Part shown: piece after piece, positions 37,925 to 51,962 of the stretch
Layout of the letters: the number at the start of each line of letters is the position of its first letter
Position numbering within the stretch: the first letter of the stretch is position 1
The notes under the pieces: generated by a model
What the model saw: only the letters and a program-made list of their open reading frames with translations
What the model was told of the DNA's origin: nothing
Database searches by the model: none
NCBI GenBank assembly: GCA_037074615.1
Contig: CM073563.1
Span: 14,306,501-14,370,500, forward strand
Length of the DNA stretch: 64,000 nucleotides
Source: Leucaena leucocephala
Taxonomy: Eukaryota; Streptophyta; Magnoliopsida; Fabales; Fabaceae
Direction: 5' to 3'
Position numbers and translations under genes: made by a program

Positions 37925-40900
37925 AAGATGTGGGTCCATGTAGGTCGCAAAAGTGTCATCCATTTTTTCAAAGTAGTTTTAGGCAAAGTAGCGGAACTCT
38001 GGCACTTTTCTCGACCATACTGAAAAAGCCCCCCAATCTCTACTTTGAGTATGCGTTCTGGAATGCTACTTTCCTTAAGATATGGGTCTATATAGGTCAC
38101 AACAGAGTCATCAACTGTTTCAAGGTAGTTGTACGCAAATGTAGCGAAACTTTGGCACTTTACTTTTCTACAGCGATAACCTCACCCCAATCTCAACTTT
38201 TAATACGAATTCTATAACACCTATTTTCCTTAAGATATGGGTCCATGTAGGTCACGAAAGAGTTATCCATTGTTTCAAGGAACTTTTAGGTAAATGCAGC
38301 AAAACCTTGGCACTTTTCCCGACCATAATGAAAAGTCCCCACCAATATCAACATTGAATATTCATTCTAGAATGCCACATTCCTCAAGATATGGGTCCAT
38401 ATAGGTCACAAAAGGGTAATCAATTGTTTCTAGTTTGACTCAAATGGAGCAAAATTATTGAACTTGTCTATACTTGTAACTCACCCCCCATCTCAACTTT
38501 CAATATGAGTTCTAGAATGTCACTTCTCCAAAGATGTGGGTCCATGTAGGTCACAAAGTGTCATCCATTTTTTCAAAGTACTTTTAGGAAAATGTAGCGA
38601 AACTCTGGCACTTTTCCTGACCATAATGGAAATTCCCCACCAATATCAACATTGAACATTCATTCTAGAATGCCACTTTCCTTAAGATATGGGTCCATAT
38701 AGGTCGCAAGAGAGTCGTCAATTGTTCCAAGGTAGTTTTACGCAAATGTAGCAAAACTTTGGCACTTCACTTTTCTATAGTGATAACTCACCCCAATCTC
38801 AACTTTTAATACGAATTCTATAACACCTATTTTCCTTAAGATATGGGTCTATGTAGGTCACGGAAGAGTTATCCATTGTTTCAAGCTACTTCTAGGCAAA
38901 TGAAGCAAAACCTTGGCACTTCTCCCGACCATAATGAAAAGTCCCCACCAATATCAACATTGAATATTCATTCTAGAATGCCACATTCCTCAAGATATGG
39001 GTCCATATAGGTCACAAAAGGGTCATCAGTTGTTCAAGGTAGTTTTACTCAAATGTAGCAAAATTATTGAACTTTACTTGTCTATAGTTGTAAGTCACCC
39101 CCAATCTCAACTTTCAATATGAGTTCTAGGATGTCACTTCTCCAAAGATGTGGGTCCATGCAGGTCACAAAGTGTCATCCATTTTTTCAAAGTACTTTTA
39201 GCGAAATGTAGCGAAACTCTGGCACTTTTCCTGACCATAATGGAAAGTCCCCACCAATATCAACATTGAATATTCATTCTAGAATGCCACTTTGCTTAAG
39301 ATATGGGTCCATATAGGTCACAAAAGAGTCCTCAATTGTTTCAAGGTAGTTTTACGCAAAAGTAGCAAAACTTTGGGACTTTACTTGTCTATAGTGATAA
39401 CTCACCCCCAATCGCAACCTTCAATGTGAGTTCTAGAACGTTACTTTTCTTAAGATGTGGGTCCATGTAGGTCGCAAAAGTGTCATCCATTTTTTCAAAG
39501 TAGTTTTAGGCAAAGTAGCGGAACTCTGGCACTTTTCTCGACCATACTGAAAAAGCCCCCCAATCTCTACTTTGAGTATGCGTTCTGGAATGCTACTTTC
39601 CTTAAGATATGGGTCTATATAGGTCACAACAGAGTCATCAACTGTTTCAAGGTAGTTGTACGCAAATGTAGCGAAACTTTGGCACTTTACTTTTCTACAG
39701 CGATAACCTCACCCCAATCTCAACTTTTAATACGAATTCTATAACACCTATTTTCCTTAAGATATGGGTCCATGTAGGTCACGAAAGAGTTATCCATTGT
39801 TTCAAGGAACTTTTAGGTAAATGCAGCAAAACCTTGGCACTTTTCCCGACCATAATGAAAAGTCCCCACCAATATCAACATTGAATATTCATTCTAGAAT
39901 GCCACATTCCTCAAGATATGGGTCCATATAGGTCACAAAAGGGTAATCAATTGTTTCTAGTTTGACTCAAATGGAGCAAAATTATTGAACTTGTCTATAC
40001 TTGTAACTCACCCCCCATCTCAACTTTCAATATGAGTTCTAGAATGTCACTTCTCCAAAGATGTGGGTCCATGTAGGTCACAAAGTGTCATCCATTTTTT
40101 CAAAGTACTTTTAGGAAAATGTAGCGAAACTCTGGCACTTTTCCTGACCATAATGGAAATTCCCCACCAATATCAACATTGAACATTCATTCTAGAATGC
40201 CACTTTCCTTAAGATATGGGTCCATATAGGTCGCAAGAGAGTCGTCAATTGTTCCAAGGTAGTTTTACGCAAATGTAGCAAAACTTTGGCACTTCACTTT
40301 TCTATAGTGATAACTCACCCCAATCTCAACTTTTAATACGAATTCTATAACACCTATTTTCCTTAAGATATGGGTCTATGTAGGTCACGGAAGAGTTATC
40401 CATTGTTTCAAGCTACTTCTAGGCAAATGAAGCAAAACCTTGGCACTTCTCCCGACCATAATGAAAAGTCCCCACCAATATCAACATTGAATATTCATTC
40501 TAGAATGCCACATTCCTCAAGATATGGGTCCATATAGGTCACAAAAGGGTCATCAGTTGTTCAAGGTAGTTTTACTCAAATGTAGCAAAATTATTGAACT
40601 TTACTTGTCTATAGTTGTAAGTCACCCCCAATCTCAACTTTCAATATGAGTTCTAGAATGTCACTTCTCCAAAGATGTGGGTCCATGCAGGTCACAAAGT
40701 GTCATCCATTTTTTCAAAGTACTTTTAGCGAAATGTAGCGAAACTCTGGCACTTTTCCTGACCATAATGGAAAGTCCCCACCAATATCAACATTGAATAT
40801 TCATTCTAGAATGCCACTTTGCTTAAGATATGGGTCCATATAGGTCACAAAAGAGTCCTCAATTGTTTCAAGGTAGTTTTACGCAAAAGTAGCAAAACTT

Positions 40901-40978
40901 TGGGACTTTACTTGTCTATAGTGATAACTCACCCCCAATCGCAACCTTCAATGTGAGTTCTAGAACGTTACTTTTCTT
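37925..40978 (+). repeat. Two canonical decamers (1527 bp each)
   Basis: Units start at 37925 and 39452. Both C monomers carry 'gggtaatcaattg' and 'caccccccatctc', so they are close relatives of each other and of the decamer at 43723. Confidence 0.93.
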
Positions 40979-41896
40979 AAGATGTGGGTCCATGTAGGTC
41001 GCAAAAGTGTCATCCATTTTTTCAAAGTAGTTTTAGGCAAAGTAGCGGAACTCTGGCACTTTTCTCGACCATACTGAAAAAGCCCCCCAATCTCTACTTT
41101 GAGTATGCGTTCTGGAATGCTACTTTCCTTAAGATATGGGTCTATATAGGTCACAACAGAGTCATCAACTGTTTCAAGGTAGTTGTACGCAAATGTAGCG
41201 AAACTTTGGCACTTTACTTTTCTACAGCGATAACCTCACCCCAATCTCAACTTTTAATACGAATTCTATAACACCTATTTTCCTTAAGATATGGGTCCAT
41301 GTAGGTCACGAAAGAGTTATCCATTGTTTCAAGGAACTTTTAGGTAAATGCAACAAAACCTTGGCACTTTTCCCGACCATAATGAAAAGTCCCCACCAAT
41401 ATCAACATTGAATATTCATTCTAGAATGCCACATTCCTCAAGATATGGGTCCATATAGGTCACAAAAGGGTCATCAATTGTTTCTAGTTTGACTCAAATG
41501 TAGCAAAATTATTGAACTTTACTTGTCTATAGTTGTAAGTCACCCCCAATCTCAACTTTCAATATGAGTTCTAGAATGTCACTTCTCCAAAGATGTGGGT
41601 CCATGCAGGTCACAAAGTGTCATCCATTTTTTCAAAGTACTTTTAGCGAAATGTAGCGAAACTCTGGCACTTTTCCTGACCATAATGGAAAGTCCCCACC
41701 AATATCAACATTGAATATTCATTCTAGAATGCCACTTTGCTTAAGATATGGGTCCATATAGGTCACAAAAGAGTCCTCAATTGTTTCAAGGTAGTTTTAC
41801 GCAAAAGTAGCAAAACTTTGGGACTTTACTTGTCTATAGTGATAACTCACCCCCAATCGCAACCTTCAATGTGAGTTCTAGAACGTTACTTTTCTT
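40979..41896 (+). repeat. Hexamer with early C/G fusion (918 bp)
   Basis: Monomer 41440-41589 is 150 bp long. It starts as C ('tttctagtttgactcaaatg') and continues as G from 'tagcaaaattattg', including 'gaactttacttgtc'. The crossover lies between the two C/G indels, which explains a length midway between C (145) and G (153) and the 918-bp unit. H and I follow. Confidence 0.92.
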
Positions 41897-43722
41897 AAGA
41901 TGTGGGTCCATGTAGGTCGCAAAAGTGTCATCCATTTTTTCAAAGTAGTTTTAGGCAAAGTAGCGGAACTCTGGCACTTTTCTCGACCATACTGAAAAAG
42001 CCCCCCAATCTCTACTTTGAGTATGCGTTCTGGAATGCTACTTTCCTTAAGATATGGGTCTATATAGGTCACAACAGAGTCATCAACTGTTTCAAGGTAG
42101 TTGTACGCAAATGTAGCGAAACTTTGGCACTTTACTTTTCTACAGCGATAACCTCACCCCAATCTCAACTTTTAATACGAATTCTATAACACCTATTTTC
42201 CTTAAGATATGGGTCCATGTAGGTCACGAAAGAGTTATCCATTGTTTCAAGGAACTTTTAGGTAAATGCAACAAAACCTTGGCACTTTTCCCGACCATAA
42301 TGAAAAGTCCCCACCAATATCAACATTGAATATTCATTCTAGAATGCCACATTCCTCAAGATATGGGTCCATATAGGTCACAAAAGGGTCATCAATTGTT
42401 TCTAGTTTGACTCAAATGGAGCAAAATTATTGAACTTGTCTATAGTTGTAAGTCACCCCCAATCTCAACTTTCAATATGAGTTCTAGAATGTCACTTCTC
42501 CAAAGATGTGGGTCCATGCAGGTCACAAAGTGTCATCCATTTTTTCAAAGTACTTTTAGCGAAATGTAGCGAAACTCTGGCACTTTTCCTGACCATAATG
42601 GAAAGTCCCCACCAATATCAACATTGAATATTCATTCTAGAATGCCACTTTGCTTAAGATATGGGTCCATATAGGTCACAAAAGAGTCCTCAATTGTTTC
42701 AAGGTAGTTTTACGCAAAAGTAGCAAAACTTTGGGACTTTACTTGTCTATAGTGATAACTCACCCCCAATCGCAACCTTCAATGTGAGTTCTAGAACGTT
42801 ACTTTTCTTAAGATGTGGGTCCATGTAGGTCGCAAAAGTGTCATCCATTTTTTCAAAGTAGTTTTAGGCAAAGTAGCGGAACTCTGGCACTTTTCTCGAC
42901 CATACTGAAAAAGCCCCCCAATCTCTACTTTGAGTATGCGTTCTGGAATGCTACTTTCCTTAAGATATGGGTCTATATAGGTCACAACAGAGTCATCAAC
43001 TGTTTCAAGGTAGTTGTACGCAAATGTAGCGAAACTTTGGCACTTTACTTTTCTACAGCGATAACCTCACCCCAATCTCAACTTTTAATACGAATTCTAT
43101 AACACCTATTTTCCTTAAGATATGGGTCCATGTAGGTCACGAAAGAGTTATCCATTGTTTCAAGGAACTTTTAGGTAAATGCAACAAAACCTTGGCACTT
43201 TTCCCGACCATAATGAAAAGTCCCCACCAATATCAACATTGAATATTCATTCTAGAATGCCACATTCCTCAAGATATGGGTCCATATAGGTCACAAAAGG
43301 GTCATCAATTGTTTCTAGTTTGACTCAAATGGAGCAAAATTATTGAACTTGTCTATAGTTGTAAGTCACCCCCAATCTCAACTTTCAATATGAGTTCTAG
43401 AATGTCACTTCTCCAAAGATGTGGGTCCATGCAGGTCACAAAGTGTCATCCATTTTTTCAAAGTACTTTTAGCGAAATGTAGCGAAACTCTGGCACTTTT
43501 CCTGACCATAATGGAAAGTCCCCACCAATATCAACATTGAATATTCATTCTAGAATGCCACTTTGCTTAAGATATGGGTCCATATAGGTCACAAAAGAGT
43601 CCTCAATTGTTTCAAGGTAGTTTTACGCAAAAGTAGCAAAACTTTGGGACTTTACTTGTCTATAGTGATAACTCACCCCCAATCGCAACCTTCAATGTGA
43701 GTTCTAGAACGTTACTTTTCTT
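41897..43722 (+). repeat. Two hexamers with late C/G fusion (913 bp each)
   Basis: Units start at 41897 and 42810. The C monomer keeps 'gaacttgtctata' but then switches to the G form 'gttgtaagtcac'. The crossover is after both C/G indels, so the monomer stays at 145 bp. This junction differs both from the 918-bp unit just before it and from the C|H junctions upstream. Confidence 0.92.
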
Positions 43723-45249
43723 AAGATGTGGGTCCATGTAGGTCGCAAAAGTGTCATCCATTTTTTCAAAGTAGTCTTAGGCAAAGTAGCGGAACTCTGG
43801 CACTTTTCTCGACCATACTGAAAAAGCCCCCCAATCTCTACTTTGAGTATGCGTTCTGGAATGCTACTTTCCTTAAGATATGGGTCTATATAGGTCACAA
43901 CAGAGTCATCAACTGTTTCAAGGTAGTTGTACGCAAATGTAGCGAAACTTTGGCACTTTACTTTTCTACAGCGATAACCTCACCCCAATCTCAACTTTTA
44001 ATACGAATTCTATAACACCTATTTTCCTTAAGATATGGGTCCATGTAGGTCACGAAAGAGTTATCCATTGTTTCAAGGAACTTTTAGGTAAATGCAGCAA
44101 AACCTTGGCACTTTTCCCGACCATAATGAAAAGTCCCCACCAATATCAACATTGAATATTCATTCTAGAATGCCACATTCCTCAAGATATGGGTCCATAT
44201 AGGTCACAAAAGGGTAATCAATTGTTTCTAGTTTGACTCAAATGGAGCAAAATTATTGAACTTGTCTATACTTGTAACTCACCCCCCATCTCAACTTTCA
44301 ATATGAGTTCTAGAATGTCACTTCTCCAAAGATGTGGGTCCATGTAGGTCACAAAGTGTCATCCATTTTTTCAAAGTACTTTTAGGAAAATGTAGCGAAA
44401 CTCTGGCACTTTTCCTGACCATAATGGAAATTCCCCACCAATATCAACATTGAACATTCATTCTAGAATGCCACTTTCCTTAAGATATGGGTCCATATAG
44501 GTCGCAAGAGAGTCGTCAATTGTTCCAAGGTAGTTTTACGCAAATGTAGCAAAACTTTGGCACTTCACTTTTCTATAGTGATAACTCACCCCAATCTCAA
44601 CTTTTAATACGAATTCTATAACACCTATTTTCCTTAAGATATGGGTCTATGTAGGTCACGGAAGAGTTATCCATTGTTTCAAGCTACTTCTAGGCAAATG
44701 AAGCAAAACCTTGGCACTTCTCCCGACCATAATGAAAAGTCCCCACCAATATCAACATTGAATATTCATTCTAGAATGCCACATTCCTCAAGATATGGGT
44801 CCATATAGGTCACAAAAGGGTCATCAGTTGTTCAAGGTAGTTTTACTCAAATGTAGCAAAATTATTGAACTTTACTTGTCTATAGTTGTAAGTCACCCCC
44901 AATCTCAACTTTCAATATGAGTTCTAGAATGTCACTTCTCCAAAGATGTGGGTCCATGCAGGTCACAAAGTGTCATCCATTTTTTCAAAGTACTTTTAGC
45001 GAAATGTAGCGAAACTCTGGCACTTTTCCTGACCATAATGGAAAGTCCCCACCAATATCAACATTGAATATTCATTCTAGAATGCCACTTTGCTTAAGAT
45101 ATGGGTCCATATAGGTCACAAAAGAGTCCTCAATTGTTTCAAGGTAGTTTTACGCAAAAGTAGCAAAACTTTGGGACTTTACTTGTCTATAGTGATAACT
45201 CACCCCCAATCGCAACCTTCAATGTGAGTTCTAGAACGTTACTTTTCTT
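43723..45249 (+). repeat. Canonical decamer (1527 bp)
   Basis: All ten classes are in order. C carries 'gggtaatcaattg' and 'caccccccatctc', as in the decamers at 37925 and 39452. J contains 'agtagtcttagg', unique to this copy. Confidence 0.93.
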
Positions 45250-46167
45250 AAGATGTGGGTCCATGTAGGTCGCAAAAGTGTCATCCATTTTTTCAAAGTA
45301 GTTTTAGGCAAAGTAGCGGAACTCTGGCACTTTTCTCGACCATACTGAAAAATCCCCCCAATCTCTACTTTGAGTATGCGTTCTGGAATGCTACTTTCCT
45401 TAAGATATGGGTCTATATAGGTCACAACAGAGTCATCAACTGTTTCAAGGTAGTTGTACGCAAATGTAGCGAAACTTTGGCACTTTACTTTTCTACAGCG
45501 ATAACCTCACCCCAATCTCAACTTTTAATACGAATTCTATAACACCTATTTTCCTTAAGATATGGGTCCATGTAGGTCACGAAAGAGTTATCCATTGTTT
45601 CAAGGAACTTTTAGGTAAATGCAACAAAACCTTGGCACTTTTCCCGACCATAATGAAAAGTCCCCACCAATATCAACATTGAATATTCATTCTAGAATGC
45701 CACATTCCTCAAGATATGGGTCCATATAGGTCACAAAAGGGTCATCAATTGTTTCTAGTTTGACTCAAATGTAGCAAAATTATTGAACTTTACTTGTCTA
45801 TAGTTGTAAGTCACCCCCAATCTCAACTTTCAATATGAGTTCTAGAATGTCACTTCTCCAAAGATGTGGGTCCATGCAGGTCACAAAGTGTCATCCATTT
45901 TTTCAAAGTACTTTTAGCGAAATGTAGCGAAACTCTGGCACTTTTCATGACCATAATGGAAAGTCCCCACCAATATCAACATTGAATATTCATTCTAGAA
46001 TGCCACTTTGCTTAAGATATGGGTCCATATAGGTCACAAAAGAGTCCTCAATTGTTTCAAGGTAGTTTTACGCAAAAGTAGCAAAACTTTGGGACTTTAC
46101 TTGTCTATAGTGATAACTCACCCCCAATCGCAACCTTCAATGTGAGTTCTAGAACGTTACTTTTCTT
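45250..46167 (+). repeat. Hexamer with early C/G fusion (918 bp)
   Basis: This is the second copy of the 918-bp type, with fusion monomer at 45711-45860 and the same switch after 'gactcaaatg'. H reads 'ttttcatgacc', a private change. The preceding decamer plus this unit repeats the decamer-then-918 order seen at 39452-41896. Confidence 0.92.
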
Positions 46168-48906
46168 AAGATGTGGGTCCATGTAGGTCGTAAAAGTGTC
46201 ATCCATTTTTTCAAAGTAGTTTTAGGCAAAGTAGCGGAACTCTGGCACTTTTCTCGACCATACTGAAAAATCCCCCCAATCTCTACTTTGAGTATGCGTT
46301 CTGGAATGCTACTTTCCTTAAGATATGGGTCTATATAGGTCACAACAGAGTCATCAACTGTTTCAAGGTAGTTGTACGCAAATGTAGCGAAACTTTGGCA
46401 CTTTACTTTTCTACAGCGATAACCTCACCCCAATCTCAACTTTTAATACGAATTCTATAACACCTATTTTCCTTAAGATATGGGTCCATGTAGGTCACGA
46501 AAGAGTTATCCATTGTTTCAAGGAACTTTTAGGTAAATGCAACAAAACCTTGGCACTTTTCCCGACCATAATGAAAAGTCCCCACCAATATCAACATTGA
46601 ATATTCATTCTAGAATGCCATATTCCTCAAGATATGGGTCCATATAGGTCACAAAAGGGTCATCAATTGTTTCTAGTTTGACTCAAATGGAGCAAAATTA
46701 TTGAACTTGTCTATACTTGTAACTCACCCCCAATCTCAACTTTCAATATGAGTTCTAGAATGTCACTTCTCCAAAGATGTGGGTCCATGCAGGTCACAAA
46801 GTGTCATCCATTTTTTCAAAGTACTTTTAGCGAAATGTAGCGAAACTCTGGCACTTTTCCTGACCATAATGGAAAGTCCCCACCAATATCAACATTGAAT
46901 ATTCATTCTAGAATGCCACTTTGCTTAAGATATGGGTCCATATAGGTCACAAAAGAGTCCTCAATTGTTTCAAGGTAGTTTTACGCAAAAGTAGCAAAAC
47001 TTTGGGACTTTACTTGTCTATAGTGATAACTCACCCCCAATCGCAACCTTCAATGTGAGTTCTAGAACGTTACTTTTCTTAAGATGTGGGTCCATGTAGG
47101 TCGCAAAAGTGTCATCCATTTTTTCAAAGTAGTTTTAGGCAAAGTAGCGGAACTCTGGCACTTTTCTCGACCATACTGAAAAAGCCCCCCAATCTCTACT
47201 TTGAGTATGCGTTCTGGAATGCTACTTTCCTTAAGATATGGGTCTATATAGGTCACAACAGAGTCATCAACTGTTTCAAGGTAGTTGTACGCAAATGTAG
47301 CGAAACTTTGGCACTTTACTTTTCTACAGCGATAACCTCACCCCAATCTCAACTTTTAATACGAATTCTATAACACCTATTTTCCTTAAGATATGGGTCC
47401 ATGTAGGTCACGAAAGAGTTATCCATTGTTTCAAGGAACTTTTAGGTAAATGCAACAAAACCTTGGCACTTTTCCCGACCATAATGAAAAGTCCCCACCA
47501 ATATCAACATTGAATATTCATTCTAGAATGCCACATTCCTCAAGATATGGGTCCATATAGGTCACAAAAGGGTCATCAATTGTTTCTAGTTTGACTCAAA
47601 TGGAGCAAAATTATTGAACTTGTCTATAGTTGTAAGTCACCCCCAATCTCAACTTTCAATATGAGTTCTAGAATGTCACTTCTCCAAAGATGTGGGTCCA
47701 TGCAGGTCACAAAGTGTCATCCATTTTTTCAAAGTACTTTTAGCGAAATGTAGCGAAACTCTGGCACTTTTCCTGACCATAATGGAAAGTCCCCACCAAT
47801 ATCAACATTGAATATTCATTCTAGAATGCCACTTTGCTTAAGATATGGGTCCATATAGGTCACAAAAGAGTCCTCAATTGTTTCAAGGTAGTTTTACGCA
47901 AAAGTAGCAAAACTTTGGGACTTTACTTGTCTATAGTGATAACTCACCCCCAATCGCAACCTTCAATGTGAGTTCTAGAACGTTACTTTTCTTAAGATGT
48001 GGGTCTATGTAGGTCGCAAAAGTGTCATCCATTTTTTCAAAGTAGTTTTTGGCAAAGTAGCGGAACTCTGGCACTTTTCTCGACCATACTGAAAAAGCCC
48101 CCCAATCTCTACTTTGAGTATGCATTCTGGAATGCTACTTTCCTTAAGATATGGGTCTATATAGGTCACAACAGAGTCATCAACTGTTTCAAGGTAGTTG
48201 TACGCAAATGTAGCGAAACTTTGGCACTTTACTTTTCTACAGCGATAACCTCACCCCAATCTCAACTTTTAATACGAATTCTATAACACCTATTTTCCTT
48301 AAGATATGGGTCCATGTAGGTCACGAAAGAGTTATCCATTGTTTCAAGGAACTTTTAGGTAAATGCAACAAAACCTTGGCACTTTTCCCGACCATAATGA
48401 AATGTCCCCACCAATATCAACATTGAATATTCATTCTAGAATGCCACATTCCTCAAGATATGGGTCCATATAGGTCACAAAAGGGTCATCAATTGTTTCT
48501 AGTTTGACTCAAATGGAGCAAAATTATTGAACTTGTCTATACTTGTAACTCACCCCCAATCTCAACTTTCAATATGAGTTCTAGAATGTCACTTCTCCAA
48601 AGATGTGGGTCCATGCAGGTCACAAAGTGTCATCCATTTTTTCAAAGTACTTTTAGCGAAATGTAGCGAAACTCTGGCACTTTTCCTGACCATAATGGAA
48701 AGTCCCCACCAATATCAACATTGAATATTCATTCTAGAATGCCACTTTGCTTAAGATATGGGTCCATATAGGTCACAAAAGAGTCCTCAATTGTTTCAAG
48801 GTAGTTTTACGCAAAAGTAGCAAAACTTTGGGACTTTACTTGTCTATAGTGATAACTCACCCCCAATCGCAACCTTCAATGTGTGTTCTAGAACGTTACT
48901 TTTCTT
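46168..48906 (+). repeat. Three hexamers of mixed junction type (913 bp each)
   Basis: Units start at 46168 (C|H junction), 47081 (late C/G fusion) and 47994 (C|H junction). J at 46168 has 'gtcgtaaaag', which puts a stop into the recurrent plus-strand ORF. J at 47994 has 'gtctatgtaggtcgc' and 'gtttttggc', unlike its neighbours. Confidence 0.92.
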
Positions 48907-51900
48907 AAGATGTGGGTCCATGTAGGTCGCAAAAGTGTCATCCATTTTTTCAAAGTAGTTTTAGGCAAAGTAGCGGAACTCTGGCACTTTTCTCGACCAT
49001 ACTGAAAAAGCCCCCCAATCTCTACTTTGAGTATGCGTTCTGGAATGCTACTTTCCTTAAGATATGGGTCTATATAGGTCACAACAGAGTCATCAACTGT
49101 TTCAAGGTAGTTGTACGCAAATGTAGCGAAACTTTGGCACTTTACTTTTCTACAGCGATAACCTCACCCCAATCTCAACTTTTAATACGAATTCTATAAC
49201 ACCTATTTTCCTTAAGATATGGGTCCATGTAGGTCACGAAAGAGTTATCCATTGTTTCAAGGAACTTTTAGGTAAATGCAGCAAAACCTTGGCACTTTTC
49301 CCGACCATAATGAAAAGTCCCCACCAATATCAACATTGAATATTCATTCTAGAATGCCACATTCCTCAAGATATGGGTCCATATAGGTCACAAAAGGGTA
49401 ATCAATTGTTTCTAGTTTGACTCAAATGGAGCAAAATTATTGAACTTGTCTATACTTGTAACTCACCCCCAATCTCAACTTTCAATATGAGTTCTAGAAT
49501 GTCACTTCTCCAAAGATGTGGGTCCATGTAGGTCACAAAGTGTCATCCATTTTTTCAAAGTACTTTTAGGAAAATGTAGCGAAACTCTGGCACTTTTCCT
49601 GACCATAATGGAAATTCCCCACCAATATCAACATTGAACATTCATTCTAGAATGCCACTTTCCTTAAGATATGGGTCCATATAGGTCGCAAGAGAGTCGT
49701 CAATTGTTCCAAGGTAGTTTTACGCAAATGTAGCAAAACTTTGGCACTTCACTTTTCTATAGTGATAACTCACCCCAATCTCAACTTTTAATACGAATTC
49801 TATAACACCTATTTTCCTTAAGATATGGGTCTATATGTAGGTCACGGAAGAGTTATCCATTGTTTCAAGCTACTTCTAGGCAAATGAAGCAAAACCTTGG
49901 CACTTCTCCCGACCATAATGAAAAGTCCCCACCAATACCAACATTGAATATTCATTCTAGAATGCCACATTCCTCAAGATATGGGTCCATATAGGTCACA
50001 AAAGGGTCATCAGTTGTTCAAGGTAGTTTTACTCAAATGTAGCAAAATTATTGAACTTTACTTGTCTATAGTTGTAAGTCACCCCCAATCTCAACTTTCA
50101 ATATGAGTTCTAGAATGTCACTTCTCCAAAGATGTGGGTCCATGCAGGTCACAAAGTGTCATCCATTTTTTCAAAGTACTTTTAGCGAAATGTAGCGAAA
50201 CTCTGGCACTTTTCCTGACCATAATGGAAAGTCCCCACCAATATCAACATTGAATATTCATTCTAGAATGCCACTTTGCTTAAGATATGGGTCCATATAG
50301 GTCACAAAAGAGTCCTCAATTGTTTCAAGGTAGTTTTACGCAAAAGTAGCAAAACTTTGGGACTTTACTTGTCTATAGTGATAACTCACCCCCAATCGCA
50401 ACCTTCAATGTGAGTTCTAGAACGTTACTTTTCTTAAGATGTGGGTCCATGTAGGTCGCAAAAGTGTCATCCATTTTTTCAAAGTAGTTTTAGGCAAAGT
50501 AGCGGAACTCTGGCACTTTTCTCGACCATACTGAAAAAGCCCCCCAATCTCTACTTTGAGTATGCGTTCTGGAATGCTACTTTCCTTAAGATATGGGTCT
50601 ATATAGGTCACAACAGAGTCATCAACTGTTTCAAGGTAGTTGTACGCAAATGTAGCGAAACTTTGGCACTTTACTTTTCTACAGCGATAACCTCACCCCA
50701 ATCTCAACTTTTAATACGAATTCTATAACACCTATTTTCCTTAAGATATGGGTCCATGTAGGTCACGAAAGAGTTATCCATTGTTTCAAGGAACTTTTAG
50801 GTAAATGCAGCAAAACCTTGGCACTTTTCCCGACCATAATGAAAAGTCCCCACCAATATCAACATTGAATATTCATTCTAGAATGCCACATTCCTCAAGA
50901 TATGGGTCCATATAGGTCACAAAAGGGTCATCAATTGTTTCTAGTTTGACTCAAATGGAGCAAAATTATTGAACTTGTCTATACTTGTAACTCACCCCCA
51001 ATCTCAACTTTCAATATGAGTTCTACAATGTCACTTCTCCAAAGATGTGGGTCCATGTAGGTCACAAAGTGTCATCCATTTTTTCAAAGTACTTTTAGGA
51101 AAATGTAGCGAAACTCTGGCACTTTTCCTGACCATAATGGAAATTCCCCACCAATATCAACATTGAACATTCATTCTAGAATGCCACTTTCCTTAAGATA
51201 TGGGTCCATATAGGTCGCAAGAGAGTCGTCAATTGTTCCAAGGTAGTTTTACGCAAATGTAGCAAAACTTTGGCACTTCACTTTTCTATAGTGATAACTC
51301 ACCCCAGTCTCAACATTTAATACGAATTCTATAACACCTATTTTCCTTAAGATATGGGTCTATGTAGGTCACGGAAGAGTTATCCATTGTTTCAAGCTAC
51401 TTCTAGGCAAATGAAGCAAAACCTTGGCACTTCTCCCGACCATAATGAAAAGTCCCCACCAATATCAACATTGAATATTCATTCTCGAATGCCACATTCC
51501 TCAAGATATGGGTCCATATAGGTCACAAAAGGGTCATCAGTTGTTCAAGGTAGTTTTACTCAAATGTAGCAAAATTATTGAACTTTACTTGTCTATAGTT
51601 GTAAGTCACCCCCAATCTCAACTTTCAATATGAGTTCTAGAATGTCACTTCTCCAAAGATGTGGGTCCATGCAGGTCACAAAGTGTCATCCATTTTTTCA
51701 AAGTACTTTTAGCGAAATGTAGCGAAACTCTGGCACTTTTCCTGACCATAATGGAAAGTCCCCACCAATATCAACATTGAATATTCATTCTAGAATGCCA
51801 CTTTGCTTAAGATATGGGTCCATATAGGTCACAAAAGAGTCCTCAATTGTTTCAAGGTAGTTTTACGCAAAAGTAGCAAAACTTTGGGACTTTACTTGTC

Positions 51901-51962
51901 TATAGTGATAACTCACCCCCAATCGCAACCTTCAATGTGAGTTCTAGAACGTTACTTTTCTT
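48907..51962 (+). repeat. Two canonical decamers (1529 and 1527 bp)
   Basis: Units start at 48907 and 50436. F of the first (49820) carries the 2-bp gain 'gtctatatgtagg' and 'aataccaac', the same pair of rare variants as F at 29687. The second has private changes 'ccccagtctcaacattt' in E and 'attctcgaatg' in F. Confidence 0.92.
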
